Source: JAIQFL01 sp035295745 (GTDB lineage: Bacteria > Acidobacteriota > Terriglobia > Bryobacterales > Bryobacteraceae). Taken from it: 64,000 bases of DNA. The stretch spans positions 124,001 to 188,000 of the forward strand of contig DATGIL010000056.1 of the NCBI GenBank assembly GCA_035295745.1, read 5' to 3'. Shown here one piece after another: positions 54,901 through 62,675 of the stretch. Positions within the stretch are counted from its first letter, which is position 1. Every line of letters starts with the position of its first letter. The translations under genes were made by a program, and so were the position numbers. Below the pieces are notes generated by a model. That model was not told where the DNA came from, searched no databases, and saw only the letters and a list, made by a program, of their open reading frames with translations.

Positions 54901-55660
54901 CCGTTTCGAATACCAGATGCCCCTGCCGTCCCTGAAGCTGCGAGTGCGACCCATTGCCCTCGCCGTAGCTGCCGTGACCATCGAAGTGGAGCACGTGATA
55001 AACGCCGGGATGGGTGTGCAGGTGCTCGCGCAGTTGGTCGAAGGTGGGTGGGCGGAGCACGTCGACGTGGGCCGGCAGGTTGCGCGACTGGATCAGTTCG
55101 ATGAGCGGGCGTGCGATGGAGCGGTAGCTGACGTCGTCGTTATAGGGTCGGGCGACTACTAGTAGGATGTTCACCCGTCCGCTAGGCAGAGTAGTAGGCT
55201 CGGGTGGATCGAGCAATTGATTCAGATGGCGCTCCACACGTCGTTGGAGTGAGACATAAGCGCCAGCCAGCGGGTCGAAGAGGGCTTCCCAAGGCCACGA
55301 CAAAATCCGCGGATCGTCGCAGCGGATTTGCAGGACGTCCGCGGTGCCCAGCCAGCCTCCTGCTTCTCGATCGTTGAAGAGGCGCTGGAAGCATTGCGAT
55401 CCCCATGATTTGAGCGCGTCCAGCACGTGGGCAGCGCGTATGGTAAACGGGTCGAAGGGATAGTTGAGGAACTCCTCCAGGTACCAGCGCAGTTCGGCCA
55501 TCAGGTGGTCGGTTGTGCCCTGCACCGGGAAGTCATAGGGCGACGGTATAGTGACCGGCTTGGTGGATTTTCCGTCTGGCAGCCGAGTCAGTCGAAAGGA
55601 GGGCGGCGCCGAGTCTTCTACATGATGGATTGCAAGGGTGACTTGTGCCACAAGCTGCAT
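51929..55660 (-). CDS. CHAT protease - NB-ARC (STAND) - TPR protein
   Basis: A 1243-residue protein with three clear parts. The CHAT domain (about 165-375) has His229 in LHFDGHGSY and Cys283 in VLNACQGA. The NB-ARC domain (about 410-720) has GLAGVGKTT at 435-443 (Walker A), VMMVWDNFE at 507-515 (Walker B), VIVTSRS and GHPLA. Six 40-residue TPR units (827-1066) share YHQLGMIA...FxKAR.W..KSL.I.E.LGDL. Residues 1067-1243 form an unrecognised C-terminal domain (ISVATAAILALQTH, EMEKKPISDPALKALI). STAND proteins of this type act as sensors that oligomerise and activate an effector, here a protease. Confidence 0.92.
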   Translation of the reverse strand: MQLVAQVTLAIHHVEDSAPPSFRLTRLPDGKSTKPVTIPSPYDFPVQGTTDHLMAELRWYLEEFLNYPFDPFTIRAAHVLDALKSWGSQCFQRLFNDREAGGWLGTADVLQIRCDDPRILSWPWEALFDPLAGAYVSLQRRVERHLNQLLDPPEPTTLPSGRVNILLVVARPYNDDVSYRSIARPLIELIQSRNLPAHVDVLRPPTFDQLREHLHTHPGVYHVLHFDGHGSYGEGNGSHSQLQGRQGHLVFETANGEPDPKAARELSALLREYAVPAAVLNACQGAAMDAEAVDAFASVATALLQSGTRSVVAMAYSLYVSAARVFLPAFYRRLFETGSMVEAGRAGRQQMLANPKRMSARGLFPLEDWLLPVVYQQDWRDFSFVRQAKVEKRQSRLPQELIEHHEEYDFVGRDGAILRMERALRREAPCILVQGLAGVGKTTLARGFLRWLDQTGGLDAALWFDFRGIHSAEYVINRTGEIFYGETFRLEKNKLEVLGEALGQLRVMMVWDNFESAVQNLKAEDRGELGRFLDRIRGLRSKVIVTSRSPEQWLGPSRRIEVELRGLEREERWEYCETILENLGLKVNRDDPGLSELMAQLAGHPLAMRVVLPKLERTGARKITEALRNNIVELGLTEQGEQERLFGTLRFVEQGLDEELRPIMSLVGLHEAYLHARMLEDMAKQVDTAWSRQRIDRLMEALQAAGLMREAGKSVYEMHPLLTSYLRSRGEAPEPCQRAFVEVMGNLANSAADKPRHEQRVPFLRHGPSIHFAQVRSRHLKMDHAFVALTQSLAVWAQNSRNFVEATRLFEQLVEHAVARDIAELEASAYHQLGMIAQEEREFKKARKRYLKSAAISEKLGNLYRAARTYHQLGVIAEQEQEFEKAREWHLKSLPIQEELGDLPGLAGTYHQLGMIAAGEGDFGKAREWTLKSLTISERLNDLQRVAGAYHQLGMIALRERDFGKARDWYQEALVIFNKLEDLQAVAGTYHQLAMIEVQEGDFQNAQQFSMESVKIREKLGDLRGIASSYNQLAILAGTGGRFGESGRWLVNAARIFLQVRDNHSARTTARNFLTTHQRASPQEQQLLTRIWQEANLGPFPAIMTDETSIYILRTIAQARLRPKSDELPPESALLGALTREFGEATSPATEGDLARSALDLLGQDPTYAELINVLNAQSAPQKFQDPTTTISVATAAILALQTHIRFKLDHGKVSIEMEKKPISDPALKALIDRLIAFLSQQK

Positions 55661-55716
55661 TTTAATCCAAACTGATGCGGCAACCCGTGGTGCGACTGCG
55701 GCGACGAGTCACATGG

Positions 55717-57426
55717 TCATGCCAACAGTGCTTCACCCGATTGCCGCTTCTTCGCCACGATCAACTGCTGAGTCAATACCAGAGGCCAGAGAGTCTGCTG
55801 ATACATCACATCGCCCGATTCCCGAACTGCGGCAATGACTTCTTCAGGCTCCAGCGGCCGCTCATCGAAAAACTTCCACATCCCCACCAGTTCGATCAGA
55901 TGCCGCGCAATGCGATAGAGGAATGTAGGCCTGGGAAAGGTGATGATCGCAATGCCGCCGGGGCGCAGTGCGTTGAAATGCGCCAGGACTGCCTCACGCG
56001 TCCGCCGCGGATCGAAATGCTCCACCAGTCCGACGCTAAACACCAGATCGGCACTCTGGTCGAGCGATAGCGCCAGCACACTCTGTTGGTGCAGCCGCAC
56101 GACGTCGCTGAGACCGGCTCGTTTCGCCAGCAACGAGAGGCCGTATTCGTTCGTGTCCACTACATCGTACGAGCCGCACGGAACTTCCTCCAGAATACGA
56201 TCCACAAAACAACTGTTGGCCCCGCCGATTTCGACGATGGAGATCCGTCCGCCCGGCGCGCCGGGAGTCACATAGCGGCGGATCATGTCCAACAGTCGAG
56301 CCGTCGTGTAGCGGCGAGTCAGCTTGGCCGTGGCGGGGACGCTGGTGTAGTAACTGTCCCAATTCGTCGCGGTGGGATTGGACTCGCGCCGCGTAAAGAC
56401 GAAATCGCGCTGGATCGCGAAGTTGGCGATGAACAGAAGGCCTTCCGCGAGCAGTTTGGCCGCGATGGTGCGGACCCCGACCACGTCGTGGAGCAGCCGG
56501 ATCAGCGCATACGAGAGGAATCCGTTACAGACCACCAGCAGTACATATTTGGGGATCACGATGGTCTGGCGCTGTCGCGAATGAAACACCACGCGACGCG
56601 CTCCCGCGTAATTGAAGATCATCGCCACCAGCCGCGCCAGTGCCTGCGATTGCGCAATGCTCCCGGTCGCGCCCAAGGTCAGGGCAAACGTCACATTGTC
56701 GATCACCGCCGTGAGCAGAGAGAGGATACTGAAGCGGAGCAGTAGAACGTAGATGCGCATGGAGTCGAGAATCGGGTGAAAGTGCGAATGGCGGTTGCCT
56801 TCCAGGTAGATGGTGCGGATGGGCTCCTGCCAGATGGCGTAGCCCTGGTGCTTGCACGCCATCAACATGTCGAGTTCGAACTCGTAGCCGGTGGAGGGCA
56901 CACGCAGCAGGTGGGGAATCAGCGCTGCCGGGATTCCACGCAAGCCGGTCTGGGTATCTGAGAGATTCTGCCCCACCATGAGGCGCATGAGCAGGTTGGT
57001 CGCGCGGTTGCCGACCAGGCTTTTCCACGGCACATCGCTGCTGAAGCTGCGCGAGCCCATGATCAGCGACGCGGGGTTCTCCTGGAGCCGCTGCGCCACG
57101 CGCACCACATCCTCGGGATGATGTTGCCCGTCGGCATCGGCGGTGACCACTCCCGGGCAGCCGGGAAATCGAACCAGCGCGAAGTTCATGCCGGTCTTCA
57201 GCGCGGCGCCTTTGCCCAAATTAACGGCGTGATGCAGAACGTGGACCCGATCCGATTGCGCCACCTGTTCCAGGTAGCGCTGGAAGTCGGGTCCGCTGCC
57301 ATCGTTAATCACGATGATGGTCTGCACTCCCAGGGCAAGGAGGGCATCCACCAAGGCGGGCAATGCCTCGCCCGGTTGGTAGGCCGGAATCAGAATGGGT
57401 ACTTCGGAAGCTGGAGCGGCGGTCAT
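55717..57426 (-). CDS. GT2 - GtrA - methyltransferase fusion
   Basis: I chose ATG 57426 (MTAAPASEVPIL) over 57498; it gives 569 residues. Residues ~8-230 are a dolichol-phosphate-mannose synthase-like GT2 (NLGKGAALKTG, VTADADGQHHPED, QTGLRGIPAALI). Residues ~240-360 are a GtrA-type four-helix membrane domain (FNYAGARRVVFHS). Residues ~375-569 are a class I methyltransferase (ISIVEIGGANSCFVDRIL, VFSVGLVEHFDPRRTR, LRPGGIAIITF). The product would transfer a sugar to or across a lipid carrier and methylate a product. Such triple fusions are uncommon. It is monocistronic on this strand. Confidence 0.9.
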   Translation of the reverse strand: MTAAPASEVPILIPAYQPGEALPALVDALLALGVQTIIVINDGSGPDFQRYLEQVAQSDRVHVLHHAVNLGKGAALKTGMNFALVRFPGCPGVVTADADGQHHPEDVVRVAQRLQENPASLIMGSRSFSSDVPWKSLVGNRATNLLMRLMVGQNLSDTQTGLRGIPAALIPHLLRVPSTGYEFELDMLMACKHQGYAIWQEPIRTIYLEGNRHSHFHPILDSMRIYVLLLRFSILSLLTAVIDNVTFALTLGATGSIAQSQALARLVAMIFNYAGARRVVFHSRQRQTIVIPKYVLLVVCNGFLSYALIRLLHDVVGVRTIAAKLLAEGLLFIANFAIQRDFVFTRRESNPTATNWDSYYTSVPATAKLTRRYTTARLLDMIRRYVTPGAPGGRISIVEIGGANSCFVDRILEEVPCGSYDVVDTNEYGLSLLAKRAGLSDVVRLHQQSVLALSLDQSADLVFSVGLVEHFDPRRTREAVLAHFNALRPGGIAIITFPRPTFLYRIARHLIELVGMWKFFDERPLEPEEVIAAVRESGDVMYQQTLWPLVLTQQLIVAKKRQSGEALLA

Positions 57427-57618
57427 TGCTGAATATGGTGCTGGGTCCTTGCTCCAGTTTCGCATCTTGGCGAGGAGATTGGAGATGCGGGTGCACACGT
57501 CAAGACATTGGTGCTTAATAGTTCGGCCAGGGCAGGCTCATCCAGCGGCATATCGGACGGGTGCTGCCAAGCAGACGATTTCGTACTCCATGGTCTCCCC
57601 CCGCCGAGTGGAAGCCAA

Positions 57619-58995
57619 TCAGGGCAATCGGGCGCCGGACATGGGTTCGCGGCCGGCCTGATACAGAATCAGGCTCGTGACTCGGCCCTCGGAGCCAGTC
57701 TCAAAGACGATCTGTTTGTCAGTCACCCTGGCGAAGAAGTCCTTCTCCCCTTCGGCAAATAGTTCGAATTTAGGCGCGGCGAGCGGATCGCCAGACCGAT
57801 TGTGAGGAAGCTGCACGAAGGCCTGTGCGAAGAGGCGCCCGCCGTCGCGGGTGATTTCGAAAATGAGGTCCGGCGTCACCTGATAGCGCCCCGTGTAGCG
57901 ATCGAGCAGATCAGGATCGATATTGATCTCGGTGCGCTGCTTTGGAGGTTCGGGATTGCCGAGCGGCACCTTTGGGTTCCAGATGTGACTACCGATGTCA
58001 TCGACGCCGGAGGTCGTAGAAGCATTGGACAGTACAACGACCCCGGTACGCGCTTTCGGATCGCATCCGGCGAATGAGCGGAACCCCCCCGTGCCGCCTG
58101 AGTGCCAGGCGCTCTCTCCGAGAATATGCCACGCCAAACCGATCTCGGCCCTTGTCTTGCCGACCGGACGGCGAACCTTGAGCATCGCTTTCATAGCGCG
58201 TGCGAGAGGCGATTCCTTGTAGCCGAGGAACGCTTCGACGAACGTCAGCATGTCATGGACGGAGGAGCGCAGGGCGCCTGCACCCGCAAGCGTTGGAAGG
58301 TCCCAGTTGGCGACAGGCGCGAGCATCGCGGAGTGACCAGTCGCCATGCGCTGCTTCATGGAGCACGAAAGCGTAATCCCGGTATCCGGCATGCTGAGCA
58401 GTCGAGTGATGCGGGTTCCGATCAAAGTCTCATAATCGGTTCCGGCGCGATACGCGAGGAGGTGGCCGAGGAGTCCCGCGCCCAAGTTTGAATATTCGAA
58501 TTCGGAACCGGGGTCGCGCGGCAGTTCATAGCCGGAAAGGAACTGATACAAATCGTCCACGCTGTAGTCGGCGTACGGATTGCGCAGGTCCTTCGGCCTA
58601 AAGTTGCTGGGAAGGGACGGAAGCCCGGAGGTGTGAGTGGAAAGATCGAGCAGCGTGATGGATTTGCCGCTTCGCTTCGGCATCTGGACATGGCCGGGGA
58701 GATATTTTTCCGCTGGATCGTCGAGGGTGACCTCTTCGCGGTTCACCATGTCCGCCAATAGCAGCGACGTGAAGACCTTGGAGACGGATCCAATTTCGAA
58801 GATCGTATCCCCATCGAGCGTGCGTGGGTCGCCTTTGGCGAGGTTGCCAGCGGCGACAACGCGGCGGCCATTCGGGTCGATGACACCCGCGACAATGCCG
58901 ACCGCTTGCTTCTGTTGATCTACGCGTTTTACCAGGATTTCGCGGATTTCATCGGTGCTGAGAACTGGAAGTGGTTGGAAGGTATTCGGATTCAT
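57619..58995 (-). CDS. Serine hydrolase, beta-lactamase class C / DD-peptidase-like
   Basis: ATG 58995 gives 458 residues starting MNPNTFQPLP; the frame extends to 59046. The serine motif is SVSK (residues 70-73), the tyrosine motif is EYSNLG and the KTG-equivalent is HSGGTGG. A C-terminal lipocalin-like or SpoIIE-like beta domain follows. There is no signal peptide, so it may be cytosolic, unlike most periplasmic beta-lactamases. Members hydrolyse esters, amides or D-amino acid peptides. The substrate is not predictable from this. Confidence 0.88.
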   Translation of the reverse strand: MNPNTFQPLPVLSTDEIREILVKRVDQQKQAVGIVAGVIDPNGRRVVAAGNLAKGDPRTLDGDTIFEIGSVSKVFTSLLLADMVNREEVTLDDPAEKYLPGHVQMPKRSGKSITLLDLSTHTSGLPSLPSNFRPKDLRNPYADYSVDDLYQFLSGYELPRDPGSEFEYSNLGAGLLGHLLAYRAGTDYETLIGTRITRLLSMPDTGITLSCSMKQRMATGHSAMLAPVANWDLPTLAGAGALRSSVHDMLTFVEAFLGYKESPLARAMKAMLKVRRPVGKTRAEIGLAWHILGESAWHSGGTGGFRSFAGCDPKARTGVVVLSNASTTSGVDDIGSHIWNPKVPLGNPEPPKQRTEINIDPDLLDRYTGRYQVTPDLIFEITRDGGRLFAQAFVQLPHNRSGDPLAAPKFELFAEGEKDFFARVTDKQIVFETGSEGRVTSLILYQAGREPMSGARLP

Positions 58996-59361
58996 AAATT
59001 TGTAAATGGACTCCACGCTGTGCCCTAATGAAGACCCAAAGGTCACTTAAAGAGACACACTTCGGCTGTGGTGCCGAACATTGTTGAGAGCGTTGGCCTA
59101 GCGAGGACGGGCGGAAAGCAGGCAATCCCGATGCGCGCCGATCATCGCAGTTTTGAGCGGATTGAATTCGTATCGCATAACGGAGGTACCTCCTTTCCTC
59201 AGTTGAGGGCTCTTGAGAATATCATTAGTGCGCGGAACGCTGCAAGAGGTAAAACCGAGGAGCCAAGCTCGTACAGTCTCCGTCCCAGACCGGGGTACGC
59301 ACCAGTCCGGCAGGGCGAAGCCCCCGCCTGGGAGCCCCTGGTATAAAATAAAGCAGCACTC
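58996..59361. other. Intergenic region between divergent genes
   Basis: This 366-base gap holds no gene I can support. It must contain the promoter of the minus-strand serine hydrolase and that of the molybdopterin gene at 59362. A GC-rich segment (59280-59340) with gggcgaagccc and a tataaaat box just before 59362 is the clearest feature. The segment looks like a short dispersed repeat fragment, which I cannot prove from one copy. Confidence 0.6.
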
Positions 59362-60051
59362 ATGAATCGACGTCGATTCCTCGCCGCCGCAGCTCTGTCC
59401 GCCGCGGTACCAGCCCGCGCCGACGATCCCAAGACCAAATTACTGCTGCCGAGCGACGAGCCTGACGAGTTTCATTTTCGACTGATGTGGTACAACCCGG
59501 TGGCGCCCCTCGACCCCGCTACCTTCAAGCTGCAGATCTCGGGCTTGGTCGAAAAACCGCAGTCGCTCGCACTCGCCGACTTGCGGCGCCTTCCACAAGA
59601 GTCGCAGAACACGCGCATGAAGTGCGTGCAGTGCTGGTCGTCGCGGACTACCTGGGGCGGATTCCGCTTCGGAAACCTGTTGGAAGTCGCCAAGCCGCTC
59701 AAGACCGCCAAAGCCGTCCGCTTCAACTGCGCAGACAAGTGGTACGAATACTTCTCGCTCGAAGATCTGACGAAACCTCGCGTTCTGCTGGCGCTCGACA
59801 TGGCGGGCAAGCCACTCACCGACCGCCACGGCGCCCCGCTTCGCCTCATCGATCCCGGTCGTTACGGCTACAAGTCGGCCAAGCTGATCACATCCATCGA
59901 GTTTGTTCCCGAGGGCAAAGGCAGCATGGCTTGCGACATCGGCCCGTACTACTCGCCCACAGGTGAGATCAAATCGGGCTATGATCACCCTCTGGACATC
60001 GGCGCCGACGTCCGCCGCAAGATCTCAGGTGGAGAGATTACGGAGTACTGA
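59362..60051 (+). CDS. Molybdopterin oxidoreductase (MsrP/sulfite-oxidase-like), Tat-exported
   Basis: This 229-residue protein begins with a Tat-type signal (MNRRRFLAAAALSAAVPARA). The sulfite-oxidase-fold motif MKCVQCWSSRTTWGGFRF contains the Mo-binding Cys88. Other marks are QISGLVEKPQSLALADLRRLP and GAPLRLIDPGRYGYKSAKLITSIEF. Its compact length suits MsrP-like enzymes that repair oxidised methionines in the periplasm. The cognate heme-binding partner MsrQ is not seen here. The next gene starts three bases after its stop. Confidence 0.88.
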   Translation: MNRRRFLAAAALSAAVPARADDPKTKLLLPSDEPDEFHFRLMWYNPVAPLDPATFKLQISGLVEKPQSLALADLRRLPQESQNTRMKCVQCWSSRTTWGGFRFGNLLEVAKPLKTAKAVRFNCADKWYEYFSLEDLTKPRVLLALDMAGKPLTDRHGAPLRLIDPGRYGYKSAKLITSIEFVPEGKGSMACDIGPYYSPTGEIKSGYDHPLDIGADVRRKISGGEITEY

Positions 60052-60054
60052 GCG

Positions 60055-61224
60055 ATGGTGAGGCTTTCCAAACGGCGCTTCGTGCAACTCGCCGGGCTGT
60101 CCATCGCCAACCGCATTGTGCCGCGCTGGCTCAGAGCCCAGGAGCCACGGGTGCAGGAACCATCGGCACGATCGGGTAATAAGGTGATCGTGGTGACCTT
60201 TGGCGGCGGAGTGCGTTACTCCGAGACCTTCGCACCCGAGGGGCTTCGCAACATTCCTCGATTGGTGCAATTGCGCCCCGAAGGCTACTTCTTTAAGACC
60301 TGTACAAACTCCGGCGTGCTCTCTCACTTCAACTCCACGGCGAGTATCGTCACGGGCAACTGGCAACGCGTCGACGATTTCGGATTCCAGCCGCCCGCCG
60401 GTCCGACGCTCTTCGAGTATTACCGTAAGCAGTCGGGGGCCGGTCCGATGGACGCGTGGGCCATTGCCACTAACAAGAGCTTCGCTTCGATGGGATCAAG
60501 TTCCGATCGGGCTTTTGGCCTGCCGTTCGGCGCTAATGTGGTGCTTCCCAAGCAACTGCTGCTGGAGGCCGTGCAGGATGTCGTGAAGAAGGGCACGGCC
60601 GGTGGAGTGGCGAACCGCGAGGACGTTTTAGCGCGGCTGGAAGGTGTGCTGAGCGAGGGATACGAAGGTGTCGGCTGGACGATTTTCAAGGCTGGCCGCA
60701 AGCTCGATCAGCAAGTGCGCGACACACTCGTTCGCGGCCTGGTGGAATATATCAATGGGCCTGAGGCTCCGACCTCAGGAGACGAACTCACCTTCTTCAT
60801 CACCCGCGAGATCATGCGCGAGTTTGCTCCGCGCCTCATGCTGGTGAATTTCTGGGACATGGATGTGGCGCACTGGGGCTCGTACTCGCTCTACTTGAAC
60901 GCCATCACCAAGACGGACCGGCTGGTGGGCATGTTGTGGGACGAGATTCAGGCCAATTCTGCCTACCACGGCAAGACCACCATGTTGGTGCTGCCGGAAC
61001 TCGGCCGCGACGGCGACCAGAACACCGCCAACGGCTTTCTGAACCACCGCAGCGGCGATCCTTCGTGCCGCAACACCTGGCTGCTGGCGATGGGCGCTGG
61101 CGTCCCGAAAGGAGAGACCGACCGGCCCGTCTTTCACGTCGATGTGGCGGCCACCGCGGCCGGCCTGCTGGGAGTCAAGCCTGGCGGAATGACCGGCGTG
61201 CCGATGCGAGAGCTGTTGCTCTGA
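60055..61224 (+). CDS. Tat-exported protein, phosphatase/sulfatase-superfamily-like
   Basis: This 389-residue protein starts with a Tat signal (SKRRFVQLAGLSIANRIV). Conserved blocks such as KVIVVTFGGGVRYSETF, GVLSHFNSTASIVTGN and MLVNFWDMDVAHWGSYSLY recall alkaline-phosphatase superfamily proteins with a DUF1501-like layout. Metal ligands (TFGGG start, DMDVAHWG, PELGRDGDQ) are present, but I cannot assign a substrate. It lies three bases after the molybdopterin gene and overlaps the next one by one base. Confidence 0.7.
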   Translation: MVRLSKRRFVQLAGLSIANRIVPRWLRAQEPRVQEPSARSGNKVIVVTFGGGVRYSETFAPEGLRNIPRLVQLRPEGYFFKTCTNSGVLSHFNSTASIVTGNWQRVDDFGFQPPAGPTLFEYYRKQSGAGPMDAWAIATNKSFASMGSSSDRAFGLPFGANVVLPKQLLLEAVQDVVKKGTAGGVANREDVLARLEGVLSEGYEGVGWTIFKAGRKLDQQVRDTLVRGLVEYINGPEAPTSGDELTFFITREIMREFAPRLMLVNFWDMDVAHWGSYSLYLNAITKTDRLVGMLWDEIQANSAYHGKTTMLVLPELGRDGDQNTANGFLNHRSGDPSCRNTWLLAMGAGVPKGETDRPVFHVDVAATAAGLLGVKPGGMTGVPMRELLL

Positions 61225-62462
61225 TGCCTGCCAATTCCATCGACAAGCGCCTGCTCGAACGCCTCCCCGTCTCCTTCGCTTCGTACTGCCTCGATCAGAT
61301 GAAGGACTGGGATCTGCTCTTTCCCGCGGAACAGGCCTATTTCGATCGCCTCTTTGCCCTACTTGATCGTTCCGGTCCCGAAGCCGTCGACCGCCTCTTC
61401 GGACCGCTGCGCGAGATCGAGCGCCAGATGGGTGTCAGCGATAAGAATTTTCCCAAGGGCCAGTTCAGTCTGGAGCAGGTAGACTTCCTCAATCGCAATC
61501 CACACTACACCGAGTGGCGCGGAGCCATCGCCAAAGTCTTCGCGCAACTCGATCCGCTGCTCGATGCCGAAGTGGCCCGCCGCAGTCATGCGCGCCTGGT
61601 GATTGCGCTCGCGCCGTCGCAGCTTCCCGCCGATCCCGGCCGCATGTGGACGCGATTTCAGGACCGCGGCAAGCGAATCGCGATCGACACACCGGATCGC
61701 GCCGATGCTTTCCTGCCTCTACTGCTCACCGGGCAGGAGCGCGGCGCGCCGACTATTGCGGAGTTGTTCGCAGCGGGCAAGAAGGGCGGCCCGTACACCT
61801 CCTGGATCGTCGAGGCCGGCTCCGATCTCTCGCGCATCGGCAGCGGCACGGCGCCGGTAGTGAAGTACAGCTACCAGGCGCTGGAGCCGTACCGGCAGCG
61901 TCTGATGAAAGAAGTGCAGGGCGTGGTGGACACGCAGGAAGTCCCGGGACCGCGGCAACTCAGCGCGCGCCTGAAGCAGATGAAGATTCTGGCGTCGGAG
62001 GGCGGTTTCGCGGCCGACCCGATCCTCGCGGAATTCGCGCGCGCCATCCTGCTCAGTGGAAACGGCACGCTGCTGATCAACAACACCTTCGTGGAATGGG
62101 CCACGGTGCAGGCGGTCCGCCGCGCCCGTCCCTCCGTATCCGTCGTCGGCTTCGGCATTCGCAACAAGATCAAGCCCTTCAGCAGTCTGTTGATCTTTGC
62201 CGATCAGAATGCTTCGAACCCGATTCCGTCGCAGATGGATACGCTGGGGTCGTACGTGGATCTGGAAGTTTTCTGGCAGTATATCTGGCAGGAATACGAG
62301 AAGTATGCCGAGTTTCGGAATAATACGGCATACCTGTTCGCGGGCGATGGCATGGAGGAGATGCTGGTGATCGCCCCGCAAGACTTTCCGCTGCTCAGCG
62401 CGCAGGGCTCCGTGAAGCTGCCCGCAGTATTCGCGGCGACCAAGGAGTGGCTGAATCTGTGA
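61224..62462 (+). CDS. Unknown protein, 412 aa, partner of the Tat protein
   Basis: The ATG at 61224 shares its A with the stop of the preceding gene (TGATG) and gives 412 residues; the longer frame to 60936 is a shadow. The protein has no signal peptide or membrane segment. It begins IDKRLLERLPVSFASYCLDQM, continues with a helical N-terminal half and has KYSYQALEPYRQRLM and TLLINNTFVEWATVQAVRRARPSV in the C-terminal half. I do not recognise it. Its tight link to the phosphatase-like gene suggests a joint function. Confidence 0.8.
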   Translation: MPANSIDKRLLERLPVSFASYCLDQMKDWDLLFPAEQAYFDRLFALLDRSGPEAVDRLFGPLREIERQMGVSDKNFPKGQFSLEQVDFLNRNPHYTEWRGAIAKVFAQLDPLLDAEVARRSHARLVIALAPSQLPADPGRMWTRFQDRGKRIAIDTPDRADAFLPLLLTGQERGAPTIAELFAAGKKGGPYTSWIVEAGSDLSRIGSGTAPVVKYSYQALEPYRQRLMKEVQGVVDTQEVPGPRQLSARLKQMKILASEGGFAADPILAEFARAILLSGNGTLLINNTFVEWATVQAVRRARPSVSVVGFGIRNKIKPFSSLLIFADQNASNPIPSQMDTLGSYVDLEVFWQYIWQEYEKYAEFRNNTAYLFAGDGMEEMLVIAPQDFPLLSAQGSVKLPAVFAATKEWLNL

Positions 62463-62463
62463 T

Positions 62464-62658
62464 GTGGCGCAAATACTCCTGTTTGCGGCGTCGAGACTCC
62501 TCTCGACGCTTCTCGGAGGTCCACCACTCCTGGCGCCCCGAAATGGTCATGGCACCTGCACGAAGGGAATCGAAGTCAGTCTCGATGCAACAGACTTGGT
62601 GCGTTCCCGCAAAGCGTCGAGAGAAGTCTCGACGTGGCAAACAGGGTGATTGCGCCAC
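62464..62658. repeat. Palindromic repeat element, copy G (full length)
   Basis: This 195-bp element starts gtggcgcaaatactcctgtt and ends cagggtgattgcgccac. The left arm has the hairpins gtcgaga/ctcc/tctcgac and the right arm gtcgagagaagtctcgac. It lies between the 412-residue gene and the FG-GAP protein gene. Confidence 0.88.
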
Positions 62659-62675
62659 AAGGCCAGCACAAAATC

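Noticed and set aside
59200..59361. A small gene before the molybdopterin gene
   Set aside because: The region has a promoter-like tataaaat and GC-rich hairpin and no credible coding frame.
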